Source: an uncultured Clostridia bacterium
GTDB lineage: Bacteria; Bacillota; Clostridia; Christensenellales; Borkfalkiaceae
Assembly: GCA_944327625.1 (NCBI GenBank)
Contig: CALVHL010000016.1
Location: forward strand, 1-40,199
DNA: 40,199 bases
Reading direction: 5' to 3'
The position numbers were made by a program, and so were the translations under genes. The notes beneath the pieces are model-generated. The model was not told the origin of the DNA. It did not search any database and saw only the letters and a list, made by a program, of their open reading frames with translations. Positions 7,220 to 14,490 of the stretch are shown here, piece after piece (positions within the stretch are counted from its first letter, which is position 1; every line of letters starts with the position of its first letter).

Positions 7220-8686
7220 TCACTTCTTGGGCTTCATGGTCGGGAACAGTATTACGTCCCTTATGGTCGCGCTGTCGGTGAGCAGCATTACCAGCCTGTC
7301 GACGCCCATGCCGAGCCCGCCCGTGGGGGGCAGACCGTATTCGAGCGCGGTTATGAAGTCCTCGTCTATCTGCGCGTTGCAGTCGGGTTCTTCGGCGCGC
7401 TTTGCCTCTACCTGCTTTACGAACCTCTGCTTCTGGTCGATGGGATCGTTGAGCTCCGAGAAGGCGTTGCCGAACTCGTGCCCGCAGATGAAGTATTCAA
7501 ACCGCTCGGTGAATGCGGGATCGTCCGCCTTGCGCTTGGCGAGCGGCGAGTTTTCGACGGGATAGTCGTAAATTATGGTCGGCTGAACGAGCTTGTCCTC
7601 GACGTATTCCTCAAACAGCTTGATGAGCGCGTTGCCCTCGGATATGCCCTCGGCGGCGGCAACCGCAACGTAGTCCTGCCCGCTGTACTTTGCGACCGCC
7701 TCCTTCATGGTCAGCCGCTCCCACGGCTTGCCCATGTCTATCTCCGTACCCTGATAGTTTATGGTAGTAGTGCCGCAGACGTTCTTCGTCACCGTCCTGT
7801 AAAGGTTTTCGATGAGGTCCATCATTCCGAAATAGTCGGTGTACGCCTGATACATCTCGATTGAGGTGAACTCGGGGTTGTGGAAGGCGTCCATGCCCTC
7901 GTTGCGGAAAATTCTGCCGACTTCGTACACCCTTTCAAGCCCGCCGACAATCAGCCTTTTGAGGTAGAGTTCGGTCTCAATTCTCAGGTACATATCGATG
8001 TCGAGCGCGTTGTGGTGCGTCTTGAAAGGACGCGCCGCCGCGCCTATTTCGAGCGTCGTAAGCACGGGGGTATCGACTTCGAGATAGCCCATTCCGTCGA
8101 GGTACGCCCTTATCTCTTTGAGTATTTTAGAGCGCATTACGAAGGTCTTTCTGACCTCGGGATTGACGATGAGATCAAGGTCCCTCTGGCGGTATCTTAT
8201 GTCGGGGTTGGTAAGACCGTGCTGCTTTTCGGGCAGGGGCAGAAGCGCCTTGGAGAGCATTTCGATATGATTGCAGTGCACGGATATTTCGCCCGTCTGC
8301 GTCTTGAATACCGTGCCGCGCACGCCGACTATGTCGCCTATGTCATAGTCCTTTTTAAACGACATATAGTCGTCCTCGCCGACGTCCTCCCTGCGGACGT
8401 AAATCTGAATGAGCCCGTCGCGGTCGGAGATATGCGAAAATGAAGCCTTGCCCATAATTCTGCGGCTCATGAGCCTGCCCGCAAGGCTGACTTCCTTTCC
8501 CTCGTAGGCGGCGAAGTCGGACTTAATATCCTCCGAACGCGCCGTCACGGCATATTTTGTCTTAACGTAGGGGTTATTGCCCTCGCCGCTGAGCTTTTCA
8601 AGCTTTTCGCGCCTTATGCGCGCCTGCTCGATGAGCAGTTCCCTCTCCTCGTCCTCGGTAAGGGGCGTAACGTTGTTTTCCTGCAT
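7220..8686 (-). CDS. lysS: lysyl-tRNA synthetase, class II
   Basis: LysRS charges tRNA-Lys with lysine. The 488-residue protein has an N-terminal OB-fold anticodon-binding domain ([17 protein letters not shown], then [10 protein letters not shown]). The class II catalytic core follows: motif 2 in [18 protein letters not shown] and motif 3 in [15 protein letters not shown], with FPTMKP at the end. The ATG at 8686 is preferred over an upstream in-frame start at 8725 because GAGAGG lies at proper distance before it and it gives the normal N-terminus. It is the second gene of the greA operon, about 105 nt after greA, and is followed after 25 nt by the decarboxylase-like gene. Confidence 0.96.
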   Translation of the reverse strand: MQENNVTPLTEDEERELLIEQARIRREKLEKLSGEGNNPYVKTKYAVTARSEDIKSDFAAYEGKEVSLAGRLMSRRIMGKASFSHISDRDGLIQIYVRREDVGEDDYMSFKKDYDIGDIVGVRGTVFKTQTGEISVHCNHIEMLSKALLPLPEKQHGLTNPDIRYRQRDLDLIVNPEVRKTFVMRSKILKEIRAYLDGMGYLEVDTPVLTTLEIGAAARPFKTHHNALDIDMYLRIETELYLKRLIVGGLERVYEVGRIFRNEGMDAFHNPEFTSIEMYQAYTDYFGMMDLIENLYRTVTKNVCGTTTINYQGTEIDMGKPWERLTMKEAVAKYSGQDYVAVAAAEGISEGNALIKLFEEYVEDKLVQPTIIYDYPVENSPLAKRKADDPAFTERFEYFICGHEFGNAFSELNDPIDQKQRFVKQVEAKRAEEPDCNAQIDEDFITALEYGLPPTGGLGMGVDRLVMLLTDSATIRDVILFPTMKPKK

Positions 8687-8766
8687 TGTCGTTTCCTCTC
8701 TGTCTGTATTTCCGCCGCAGGGCAACCCGCCCCGCGCGCCGCGCTGCCGCGCCGTATTACGAAACT

Positions 8767-8782
8767 ACCCCCTGATGGGGGT
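8767..8782 (-). other. small hairpin between greA and lysS
   Basis: ACCCCC and GGGGGT flank a 4-nt loop just after the greA stop. There is no U-run on the minus strand, so it is more likely an mRNA-stability or attenuation hairpin than a full terminator. Confidence 0.35.
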
Positions 8783-8790
8783 AAGCGTCA

Positions 8791-9264
8791 TTATCTTATG
8801 TCTACTATTCTGAGCTTATAGCTCGAACCGTCGGGGCAGGTGACAGCCACTTCGTCGCCCTTTCTTCTGCGCATGAGCGCGCTGCCGACGGGCGATTCCG
8901 ACGAAATCTTGTTGTTCATTACGTCGACGTCCGTAACCGAAGTTATGGTGTAGACCTCGGTATCGCCGAACTCCTCGTCGAGCACGGTCACCACCGATTC
9001 GAGATGGACGTAGGAGGTGTCGGTTATGTCCTCCTGAATGACCGCGTTCTTTATCTGATATTCAAGTTCGGCAATCTTGCCCTCGTTGGAACGCTGCTCC
9101 TCTCTCGCCGCGTCGTATTCGGCATTCTCCGAAAGGTCGCCGTGCGAACGCGCCTCGGCTATTCTCTCGATAATCTCGGGCCTCTTTACCTTGACGAGAT
9201 TTTCAAGTTCCGCAACCAAATCGTCATAGTTCTTCTTGGTCATTACGTACTGCTGATCTGCCAT
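8791..9264 (-). CDS. greA: transcription elongation factor GreA
   Basis: GreA inserts its coiled coil into the RNA polymerase secondary channel and stimulates cleavage of backtracked RNA. The 157-residue protein matches the family length. An N-terminal antiparallel coiled coil (about 1-75) carries the conserved ARSHGDLSENAEYDAAREEQ, with the acidic residues at the tip, and a C-terminal FKBP-like domain has SPVGSALMRRRKGDEV. AAGAGGT precedes the ATG. It is first in a six-gene operon with a consensus promoter upstream. Confidence 0.96.
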   Translation of the reverse strand: MADQQYVMTKKNYDDLVAELENLVKVKRPEIIERIAEARSHGDLSENAEYDAAREEQRSNEGKIAELEYQIKNAVIQEDITDTSYVHLESVVTVLDEEFGDTEVYTITSVTDVDVMNNKISSESPVGSALMRRRKGDEVAVTCPDGSSYKLRIVDIR

Positions 9265-9374
9265 TATATTACCTCTTTTTCGCGCCCCGCTCCTCGGCGG
9301 GATACGCGCTCGTTACCCATATTTATTTAAAATAGCGATACCGCACAGGGCGGAACCGCATATCAACGAACACT

Positions 9375-9403
9375 ATTATATATATTTTTTTTTGCCTTGT
9401 CAA
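9375..9403 (-). promoter_or_regulatory. consensus sigma-A promoter of the greA operon
   Basis: TTGACA (9403-9398), exactly 17 nt, then TATAAT (9380-9375) on the minus strand: both hexamers are perfect. Predicted start is near 9368, giving a leader of roughly 105 nt to greA. Confidence 0.88.
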
Positions 9404-9461
9404 ACATAAAGCTCTGCCCGCCCGCGCATTTTTTTGGCACGGCGGGGGCAGATTTTGTCGA

Positions 9462-9500
9462 TAAAGCGGGGCGCGCGCCTTCAATTTAAGGCGCGCGCCC
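9462..9500 (-). terminator. terminator-like hairpin after the alaT-type aminotransferase
   Basis: A 13-bp stem GGGCGCGCGCCTT (9469-9481) / AAGGCGCGCGCCC (9488-9500) with a 6-nt loop lies 11 nt after the stop. In the minus direction it is followed by CGCTTTAT, a poor U-run, so termination may be partial. Confidence 0.6.
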
Positions 9501-9511
9501 GTCATGATTTT

Positions 9512-10684
9512 TCAGTTTTTGAGCGACGCGACAAAGTCGCCTATGCGCTCTATCGCGACGGTCAGAAGCTTGGCGCTCGTCGCATACGAACAGCGGACGT
9601 GGTTTCTGCCCGCCTCGCCGAACGCCGAACCGGGCACGACGGCAACCCGCTTTTCGCGGAGCAGGCGGTTGGCGAATTCCTCGCCGTCCAGCCCCGTCTT
9701 TTCGACCGACGGGAAGGCGTAGAACGCGCCCTTGGGCATGAAGCAGTCCAGCCCCATGGAGTTGAATGCGTTGACGAGGTACCTGCCACGGCGCGCGTAC
9801 TCGCTGCGCATCTCCTCGACGACGGCGAACCCGTCGGCAAACCCCTCCTGTAAGGCGGCGTTTGCGGCGTGCTGACTTACCCTCGGCGCGCACATTATGC
9901 CGTATTGGTGTATCTTGAACATTGCCTCGTCTATCTCGGCGGGGGCGCACACGAAGCCGACGCGCCAGCCCGTCATGGCAAACGCCTTTGAAAAGCCGTT
10001 GATTACGACCGTTCGCGCGGACATATCCCCCAGCGAAGCTATCGAAACGTGCTTGCCCTCATAGTTGAGGTCGCCGTAAATCTCGTCCGAAATGACGAGT
10101 AAATCGTGCTTTTTTATGACGGGAATTATGGCTTCGAGCTGCTCTTTGGTCATCACCGCGCCCGTCGGGTTGTTGGGATAGGCGACGATTATCGCCTTGG
10201 TCTTAGGCGTTACCGCCTTTTCGATGCGCTCGGGCGTCAGTATGAACTGATTGTCGAAAGTGCACTCCACCTCGACGGGAGTGCCGCCCGCAAGCGTGAC
10301 GCTCGGCTGATAGGAGACGTAGCAGGGCTGCGGCACGAGTATTTCGTCCCCCGTATCACACACCGCGCGGAGCGCGAGGTCGATAGCCTCGGACGCGCCG
10401 ACGGTGACGAGGGTGTGCTCGGGCGTGCAATGCACGGAAAAGCGCTCCTGCATATAGCGGCAGATATTCTCCCTCAGCTCGGGCAGGCCGCGGTTGCCCG
10501 TGTACTGCGTAAGTCCCTTCTTTATCGAGCGGACGGCGGCGTCGCGGATATACCACGGCGTGACGAAGTCGGGCTCGCCCACGCCGAGCGAGATTGCGTC
10601 GTCCATCTCCTGAACTATATCGAAAAATTTTCTTATGCCGCTGGGTTTGAGCGAAGCGGCACGGCTGTTAACGAAACTTCTCAT
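9512..10684 (-). CDS. class I/II aminotransferase, AlaT (YugH)-like
   Basis: This is a PLP enzyme that moves an amino group between an amino acid and a 2-oxo acid; in Bacillus subtilis the homologous YugH/AlaT is linked to alanine. The 390-residue protein has ISLGVGEPDFVTPW (31-44), YPNNPTG (169-175, with the substrate-side Asn172), SDEIYGDL with Asp200, and GFSKAFAMTGWRVG with the Schiff-base Lys233. It follows the Lrp-family gene by 7 nt, the same pairing as alaR-alaT. Substrate preference is inferred from that pairing and could be aromatic or another amino acid. Confidence 0.85.
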   Translation of the reverse strand: MRSFVNSRAASLKPSGIRKFFDIVQEMDDAISLGVGEPDFVTPWYIRDAAVRSIKKGLTQYTGNRGLPELRENICRYMQERFSVHCTPEHTLVTVGASEAIDLALRAVCDTGDEILVPQPCYVSYQPSVTLAGGTPVEVECTFDNQFILTPERIEKAVTPKTKAIIVAYPNNPTGAVMTKEQLEAIIPVIKKHDLLVISDEIYGDLNYEGKHVSIASLGDMSARTVVINGFSKAFAMTGWRVGFVCAPAEIDEAMFKIHQYGIMCAPRVSQHAANAALQEGFADGFAVVEEMRSEYARRGRYLVNAFNSMGLDCFMPKGAFYAFPSVEKTGLDGEEFANRLLREKRVAVVPGSAFGEAGRNHVRCSYATSAKLLTVAIERIGDFVASLKN

Positions 10685-10691
10685 AATATTT

Positions 10692-11183
10692 TTACGGCTG
10701 CACGGAAAGTCGGTCTATGTCGTCTCCCTTTTTCATGAGTGCGCCTTCCACCTTGTATTTTTTGAGTATGAAGTGCGTAGCCGTCGACAGCACGGTGTCG
10801 TAGGTCGAAATGCGCTCGGAGACAAAGCGCGACACGCCTTTGAGCGACTTGCACTCTACAATGACGGCGAGGTCATAGCCGCCGCTCATCAGATAGAGGT
10901 TCTTGACCTCGTCGTGCTCGGCTATTTCCTGCGCTATCGCGTCGAAGCCCGCGCCGCGCTGGGGCGTTACCTTGACCTCGATGAGCGCCTCGACGGTCTC
11001 GTCCTCGGAGACGTCGCCGTTGACTATCGTCGTATATTTGACTATCGCTCCGCTTTCTTCAAGCTGTCTGACCGTCGCCGCGGCCTCCTCCGCCGTTATG
11101 CCGAGCATAGCGGCAAGCCGATCTGCGCCCATGCGCGAATCTTCCTGCAAGAGAGCAAGTATGTCCTTTTCGATTGCCTTCAT
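10692..11183 (-). CDS. Lrp/AsnC-family transcriptional regulator (AlaR-like)
   Basis: The 163-residue protein has an N-terminal winged helix-turn-helix (KDILALLQEDSRMGADRLAAMLGITAEE as two adjoining segments, residues 5-35) and a C-terminal RAM domain with VKVTPQRGAGFDAIAQEIAE and YLMSGGYDLAVIVE, the ligand-sensing fold of Lrp proteins. The ATG at 11183 is chosen because GAGAGG lies 7 nt upstream; an in-frame TTG 15 nt earlier is unnecessary. It is co-transcribed with the aminotransferase gene and probably controls it and itself in response to an amino acid. A consensus promoter lies upstream. Confidence 0.9.
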   Translation of the reverse strand: MKAIEKDILALLQEDSRMGADRLAAMLGITAEEAAATVRQLEESGAIVKYTTIVNGDVSEDETVEALIEVKVTPQRGAGFDAIAQEIAEHDEVKNLYLMSGGYDLAVIVECKSLKGVSRFVSERISTYDTVLSTATHFILKKYKVEGALMKKGDDIDRLSVQP

Positions 11184-11296
11184 TTTGCGTCCTCTCAATA
11201 TTTATTGCCTGTAATTTCCCGCCGCCGAAAAACTGCGGCCGACCGCCGCGGGGTAATCGGCTTAAATTTCCCGCCCGCGACATGGTATTTTAATTT

Positions 11297-11325
11297 ATTT
11301 TATATCTTTTGCGCGATTATGTCAA
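11297..11325 (-). promoter_or_regulatory. promoter of the Lrp-aminotransferase operon
   Basis: TTGACA (11325-11320), 17 nt, TAAAAT (11302-11297) on the minus strand. It lies back-to-back with the plus-strand promoter of the 86-aa gene, so the Lrp-type regulator could affect both. Confidence 0.75.
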
Positions 11326-11343
11326 TATAATAGCTGAAATCCG

Positions 11344-11372
11344 TTTACTTTTGCAAAGTTATTTAGTAAAAT
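11344..11372 (+). promoter_or_regulatory. promoter of the 86-aa gene, start codon at +1
   Basis: TTTACT (11344-11349), 17 nt, TAAAAT (11367-11372). Only 6 nt separate the -10 box from the ATG at 11379, so the transcript should begin at or next to the start codon. Confidence 0.6.
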
Positions 11373-11378
11373 CGGGGT

Positions 11379-11639
11379 ATGTTCAGAATTTGGGCGAAGG
11401 TCATCAAAGACGGAAAAATCGTAAAACAACTTACCTACGAGCGGGACGAAAAGTTCTCCTATTCCCGCTTTTTCAACTATCTTGCGGACATCTGCGAGGG
11501 GCTTGACATCTGCACCCCCGTGCTGATGAAGCCGCATATCTTCAACTATGCAAAGTTCAACACCGTGCGCTTCACCCCGCGCGACTTCGCCGAGAGCGTC
11601 GACTTCGACCGCCTCGTGCTCGAAAACATAGTGCTCTGA
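11379..11639 (+). CDS. small conserved protein of unknown function, 86 aa
   Basis: The protein starts MFRIWAKVIKDGKIVKQ and ends SVDFDRLVLENIVL. The pattern (MFR-W-K-I--GKI, then SR-F-YL-DIC, KPHIFNYAKFNTVRFT and a final acidic segment) resembles a family of short proteins I have seen in many Clostridia, all without a known function. It has no membrane segment, signal peptide or cysteine-based motif (two isolated Cys). It is one of few plus-strand genes left of dnaN and diverges from the Lrp gene. The ATG has only GGGG as a weak Shine-Dalgarno and sits 6 nt after a -10 box. Confidence 0.75.
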   Translation: MFRIWAKVIKDGKIVKQLTYERDEKFSYSRFFNYLADICEGLDICTPVLMKPHIFNYAKFNTVRFTPRDFAESVDFDRLVLENIVL

Positions 11640-11756
11640 CACTCCCGCGCTCACGCACCCGAAAGGAAACCGCCGCTCTCGCGCAGAGGGCAAACCGCAC
11701 AGAGGGCGACACGGCGGGCAACGCAACCGCGCAAAACAAGCAAAGACAACTCATCC

Positions 11757-11790
11757 CCCTGCCGAATACCTCATCGGCAGGGCATTTTTT
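11757..11790 (+). terminator. intrinsic terminator downstream of the 86-aa gene
   Basis: CCCTGCCGA (11757-11765) pairs with TCGGCAGGG (11774-11782) around an 8-nt loop, followed by CATTTTTT. It lies about 120 nt after the stop codon. Confidence 0.8.
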
Positions 11791-11872
11791 ACCCTCCGCG
11801 GCGCAACCGACGAGCAACCAACCGACGGCGGCACGGCGGACACAACCGACGACAAAAGAGGAAAAATATTTC

Positions 11873-11896
11873 GGCGGCTGAAAAGCCGCCTTTTTT
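11873..11896 (+). terminator. second terminator, same orientation
   Basis: GGCGGCT (11873-11879), GAAA tetraloop, AGCCGCC (11884-11890), then TTTTTT: a textbook intrinsic terminator some 90 nt after the first. Confidence 0.8.
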
Positions 11897-11942
11897 GCCG
11901 CCGTTTTTGGGGAATTTTGCTCGAAATTATGCCAGATTTCCT

Positions 11943-12395
11943 CAATTGCCCCCGCAATATACCCCAACCACCGCATTTTTAAGGCGATAGAGGCGCAAAA
12001 CAGAACTATTCAATTACCCCCTATATATTCCGCATTTACAGGCTTTTCGGGGCAATAAAGCCGCAAAACGGGCGGTTTTTCAATTACCCCCGCACTATGC
12101 CGCATTTAACGGGGTTTTTATAAGGGCGCGGCTGCAAAAGAGCGGCATTTTCGCCTAAGGCAGGGGGCGGAAATGCCGCTTTTCGGGCAACATTCCCCCT
12201 CTCGGGCTTCGCTACGGCGACAAAAAGCCGCTTTTCAATTACCCTCGCACTATGCCGCATTTAACGGGGTTTTTATAAGGTGCAACTACGAAAGAGCGGC
12301 ATTTTCGCCTAAGGCAGGGGGCGGAAATGCCGCTTTTCGGGCAACCTTTCCCCCTCTCGGGCTTCGTTACGGCGACAAAAAACCAGAATTGCCCG
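11943..12395. repeat. tandem repeat array including a 155-bp duplication
   Basis: The motif CAATTRCCCC...CCGCATTTA recurs at 11943, 12011, 12081 and 12236. The last two begin a direct tandem duplication of 155 bp (12081-12235 and 12236-about 12390) with a handful of differences. Each 155-bp unit carries a 15-bp imperfect hairpin whose outer arms are AGCGGCATTT and AAATGCCGCT (12141-12150 / 12171-12180 in the first) followed by TTTT. No convincing gene lies in 11640-12430. Confidence 0.85.
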
Positions 12396-12419
12396 ACAAA
12401 ACCACATAAAAACGGACAT

Positions 12420-12446
12420 AAGGCGCATACTCTCTATATGCGCCTT
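12420..12446 (+). promoter_or_regulatory. hairpin covering the start codon of the DUF378 gene
   Basis: AAGGCGCATA (12420-12429) and TATGCGCCTT (12437-12446) form a perfect 10-bp stem with a 7-nt loop, followed by TCCTTTTATAT. The ATG at 12438-12440 is in the 3' arm. It could act as a terminator for upstream transcription or as a translational lock. Confidence 0.6.
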
Positions 12447-12644
12447 TCCTTTTATATATGTACGATAAACCTCGTTATCTTGGGGATATGCGGGGGTGTA
12501 TTCGCCTTTTCGGGCTTTGACCTCTTGGGCTTTCTGACCTTCGGCAACGCTACCGCCCTGCGCAGTTTTCTCGCCGTCTGCCTCGTCTCCGCCCTGTTCG
12601 AGATTTACTATCTCCTCGTATTCTGCCGCCCCCGCCCCCGCTGA
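12438..12644 (+). CDS. DUF378-like small membrane protein, 68 aa
   Basis: The translation starts MRLSFYICTINLVILGICGG and has two membrane segments separated by a short FSGFDLLGFLTFGN loop, then RSFLAVCLVSALFEIYYLLVF. That layout (I-N-L-hydrophobic, G-G, G-F-D-L, second helix ending in Y) matches the DUF378 family of short two-helix proteins with unknown role. The open frame extends upstream to 12327, but that part is the repeat array. The start codon is inside a strong hairpin and there is no good Shine-Dalgarno, so expression may be low or conditional. It could also be a relic. Confidence 0.6.
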   Translation: MRLSFYICTINLVILGICGGVFAFSGFDLLGFLTFGNATALRSFLAVCLVSALFEIYYLLVFCRPRPR

Positions 12645-12687
12645 TCGCCACCCCGCCAAACTTAAAAGCAAGGTAAAAGTTTGCCTG

Positions 12688-12998
12688 CTTCCTAAATAAT
12701 TTACGGCGCAAGCAGGGTTTCCCTGCGCCCGCGCACTCAATTTGTCGCTACCGCGACCTCAGTAGGTGAAGGCGGCGCAATTATAATATTTGAGAGCGTT
12801 TTAAGATTGCGCCGCCGAGGACGAGGGCGGTCTTCTCAAAATGTGCCTCGGTTTGGCACATTTTGCCGCCCGAGATGAGCCCGCACCAACAGGCGGGGCG
12901 GGCGGTGACCGAGCAAGGCGTTCTCCTTACTCCTTGCGAGAAAGAGCCTCCAAAAATCGTCAAATTTGTTTTCGTCACCAGAAAACAAATTTACGAAA
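12688..12998 (-). repeat. structured dispersed repeat, copy A2
   Basis: Read on the minus strand, the element contains these modules. HP1 has arms 12981-12996 and 12957-12973. An expanded middle part (about 12817-12956) has its own hairpins, for example AATGTGCC / GGCACATT. HP3 has a 10-bp stem 12816-12807 / 12780-12771 with a 26-nt loop containing CTCAAATATTA. The conserved linker TTCACCTACTGAG (12770-12758) leads to HP4, GTCGC-GGTA-GCGAC (12757-12744), then ACAAATTG. HP5 is at 12729-12705, and the tail is CGTAAATTATTTAGGAAG (12705-12688). It follows copy A1 directly in tandem. No protein is encoded and I recognise no family. Confidence 0.8.
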
Positions 12999-13195
12999 CT
13001 TCCAAATAATTTACGGAAAAAGCAAAAATCACACTTTTTGCTTTTTCACCCTGTTTGCGAACACCTTCGCCTCGGCAGGTGAATTGACATATTTTCTGAT
13101 AATCGTGTGCCGCAGCACAATATGTCAAGAGGGCAGAGCCCTCAATTCGTGGATTTTGTTTGCGCATCTTAGCAAACAAAATTCACGAGACACTT
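12999..13195 (-). repeat. structured dispersed repeat, copy A1
   Basis: On the minus strand it begins AGTGTCTCG, then HP1, a 17-bp stem with arms 13188-13172 and 13163-13147. HP2 is GAGGGC-TCT-GCCCTC (13143-13129). HP3 is TTGACATATT (13128-13119) / AATATGTCAA (13093-13084) with a 25-nt loop. The linker TTCACCTGCCGAG (13083-13071) leads to HP4, GCGAA-GGTG-TTCGC (13070-13057). HP5 has a 13-bp stem within 13047-13016, and the tail is CGTAAATTATTTGGAAG (13015-12999). Stems differ from those of A2 and B, but pairing and the linker and loop sequences are kept. Its 5' end contains the stop codon of the adjacent 354-aa gene. Confidence 0.85.
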
Positions 13196-14247
13196 ATTTT
13201 GACGGCTATTCCCGTCCTCGCGTCCTGGTACATTATCCAATACCCTCCGTCGTCGACGGGCATATACGCCGCGCGGTCGGCAAGGCTTTCGGGCGGGTGC
13301 CTGCCGTCGGACGAGGGCACTCCGTAACAGATATATTCCGCCCGCCCGTCGGCATAGATTACGCCGAACGCATAGTGCTTGCCGTCGCCGTAGCCGATTT
13401 TAACCCAGCGACTGCCCTCCATCGCCCGTTGCAGGCGCTCCTCGGCGGGATATTCGGCAAATATCCGCTCTATCTCGCCCTGCATTTTTTCGTAGAAGTC
13501 GCCGCCCGCAAGCCCGCCGACAACCCCGCCGTCATTTTCGCCCCGTTCGGCTTCCCCGCCGCTTTCTCCGATCTCTGCGACGCTTTCGCAGGCTTCGCCC
13601 GAAATATTTTCGGCAATCGGCGCGCCCTTATCATTCTGTTCGCAATTCAGCCCGCCTTGGACGACCTCCGCGCCTTCTCCCTTTGCGCCCGCGACAGGGC
13701 GAGTATTCGCCTCATCGCGACGAGCCTCGTCCCGCTCCTCTTTCTCTTTTTCAGGCGGGCGTACAGCTCCGCCGTCCTCATCAGCCTGAAATTCATAGTA
13801 GTTATCCTCCGCAATCGCCTCGTCGTCATAGTCGGCAGAGCCGCCGCTGTTATTTTTCGCGCTCTCCCCGCCCGTTCCCCGTTCGGATATGGCGACCGCG
13901 TCGCGGAGCGAGGGCAGAATATGCGCTGTCTGACCGCTTGTCGCGCTTGCCACCGCGCTTACCGAGCCGTTTGCAACGCAGACGAGCAGGGCGAACCCGC
14001 GCGAGAGGTCGAAGGGCGTTTCCCCCTCGAAAGAACAGCCGTCGAATATGACGGTATTTTGCCCGTCGCCGACGGCAATGACGTACCGCCCCTCGGTGAG
14101 CGGCGCGAAATTGAGAAGGGATACCTCGACTTTTAAAAACCCCGCGTAGGTCTCTGCGCGGGCGACGCCCGAAAGGCTGCCGCCGTCCGCCGCAAACCCC
14201 TCTTTGAGCTGTCTTATCACGCCTATTTTTTTTATGTAACCGTTCAC
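13183..14247 (-). CDS. conserved clostridial-type protein of unknown function, 354 aa
   Basis: The start is GTG at 14247 with AAGGAG 7 nt upstream; a longer open frame begins at 14331 but has no such site. The N-terminal domain (about 1-105) is beta-rich (GFLKVEVSLLNFAPLTEGRY, VIAVGDGQNTVIFDG). A long acidic, low-complexity linker (about 105-248) follows. The C-terminal domain (251-354) has FYEKMQGEIERIFAEYP, RWVKIGYGDGKHYAFGVIY, YICYGVPSS and GGYWIMYQDARTG. That C-terminal pattern recurs in proteins I recall from Clostridia, none with an assigned role. No signal peptide or membrane helix is visible, so it is probably cytoplasmic. The last residues and the TGA come from repeat copy A1. Confidence 0.8.
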   Translation of the reverse strand: MNGYIKKIGVIRQLKEGFAADGGSLSGVARAETYAGFLKVEVSLLNFAPLTEGRYVIAVGDGQNTVIFDGCSFEGETPFDLSRGFALLVCVANGSVSAVASATSGQTAHILPSLRDAVAISERGTGGESAKNNSGGSADYDDEAIAEDNYYEFQADEDGGAVRPPEKEKEERDEARRDEANTRPVAGAKGEGAEVVQGGLNCEQNDKGAPIAENISGEACESVAEIGESGGEAERGENDGGVVGGLAGGDFYEKMQGEIERIFAEYPAEERLQRAMEGSRWVKIGYGDGKHYAFGVIYADGRAEYICYGVPSSDGRHPPESLADRAAYMPVDDGGYWIMYQDARTGIAVKISVS

Positions 14248-14274
14248 AGCGCGCTCCTTAAAAATACTTATCTG

Positions 14275-14303
14275 TATATAATATACCTGAAAAAGGCGTG
14301 CAA
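14275..14303 (-). promoter_or_regulatory. promoter of the 354-aa gene
   Basis: TTGCAC (14303-14298), 17 nt, TATATA (14280-14275) on the minus strand. The predicted start near 14268 leaves a 20-nt leader with AAGGAG. Confidence 0.55.
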
Positions 14304-14386
14304 AAGCAGGCGGAACGAGTATATTTTTCAATTATTTTGTCACTTCTGCCGCGCGGGTAATTTTTGAGGATATATACTCAATTTAA

Positions 14387-14415
14387 TTGCAATTTCGTCG
14401 GTTTTTTATTATAAT
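14387..14415 (+). promoter_or_regulatory. promoter of pckG
   Basis: TTGCAA (14387-14392), 17 nt, TATAAT (14410-14415). A leader of about 70 nt follows, ending in AAGGAGATATAATT before the ATG. Confidence 0.75.
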
Positions 14416-14490
14416 TATAATGACTTAAAAGTTGCTTTTATTAAATTCGGCAACATTTGAACGCATAAATCTTTTCAAGGAGATATAATT

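Noticed and set aside
7220-9264. T-box leader for lysS
   Set aside because: The greA-lysS spacer is only about 105 nt and has no T-box consensus or specifier stem that I can see; lysS is transcribed with greA.
12688-13195. Insertion sequence or group II intron as an explanation of the structured repeat
   Set aside because: There is no transposase or reverse transcriptase, I see no target duplication, and no GUGYG start or domain V-like hairpin; the unit is only about 150-310 nt.
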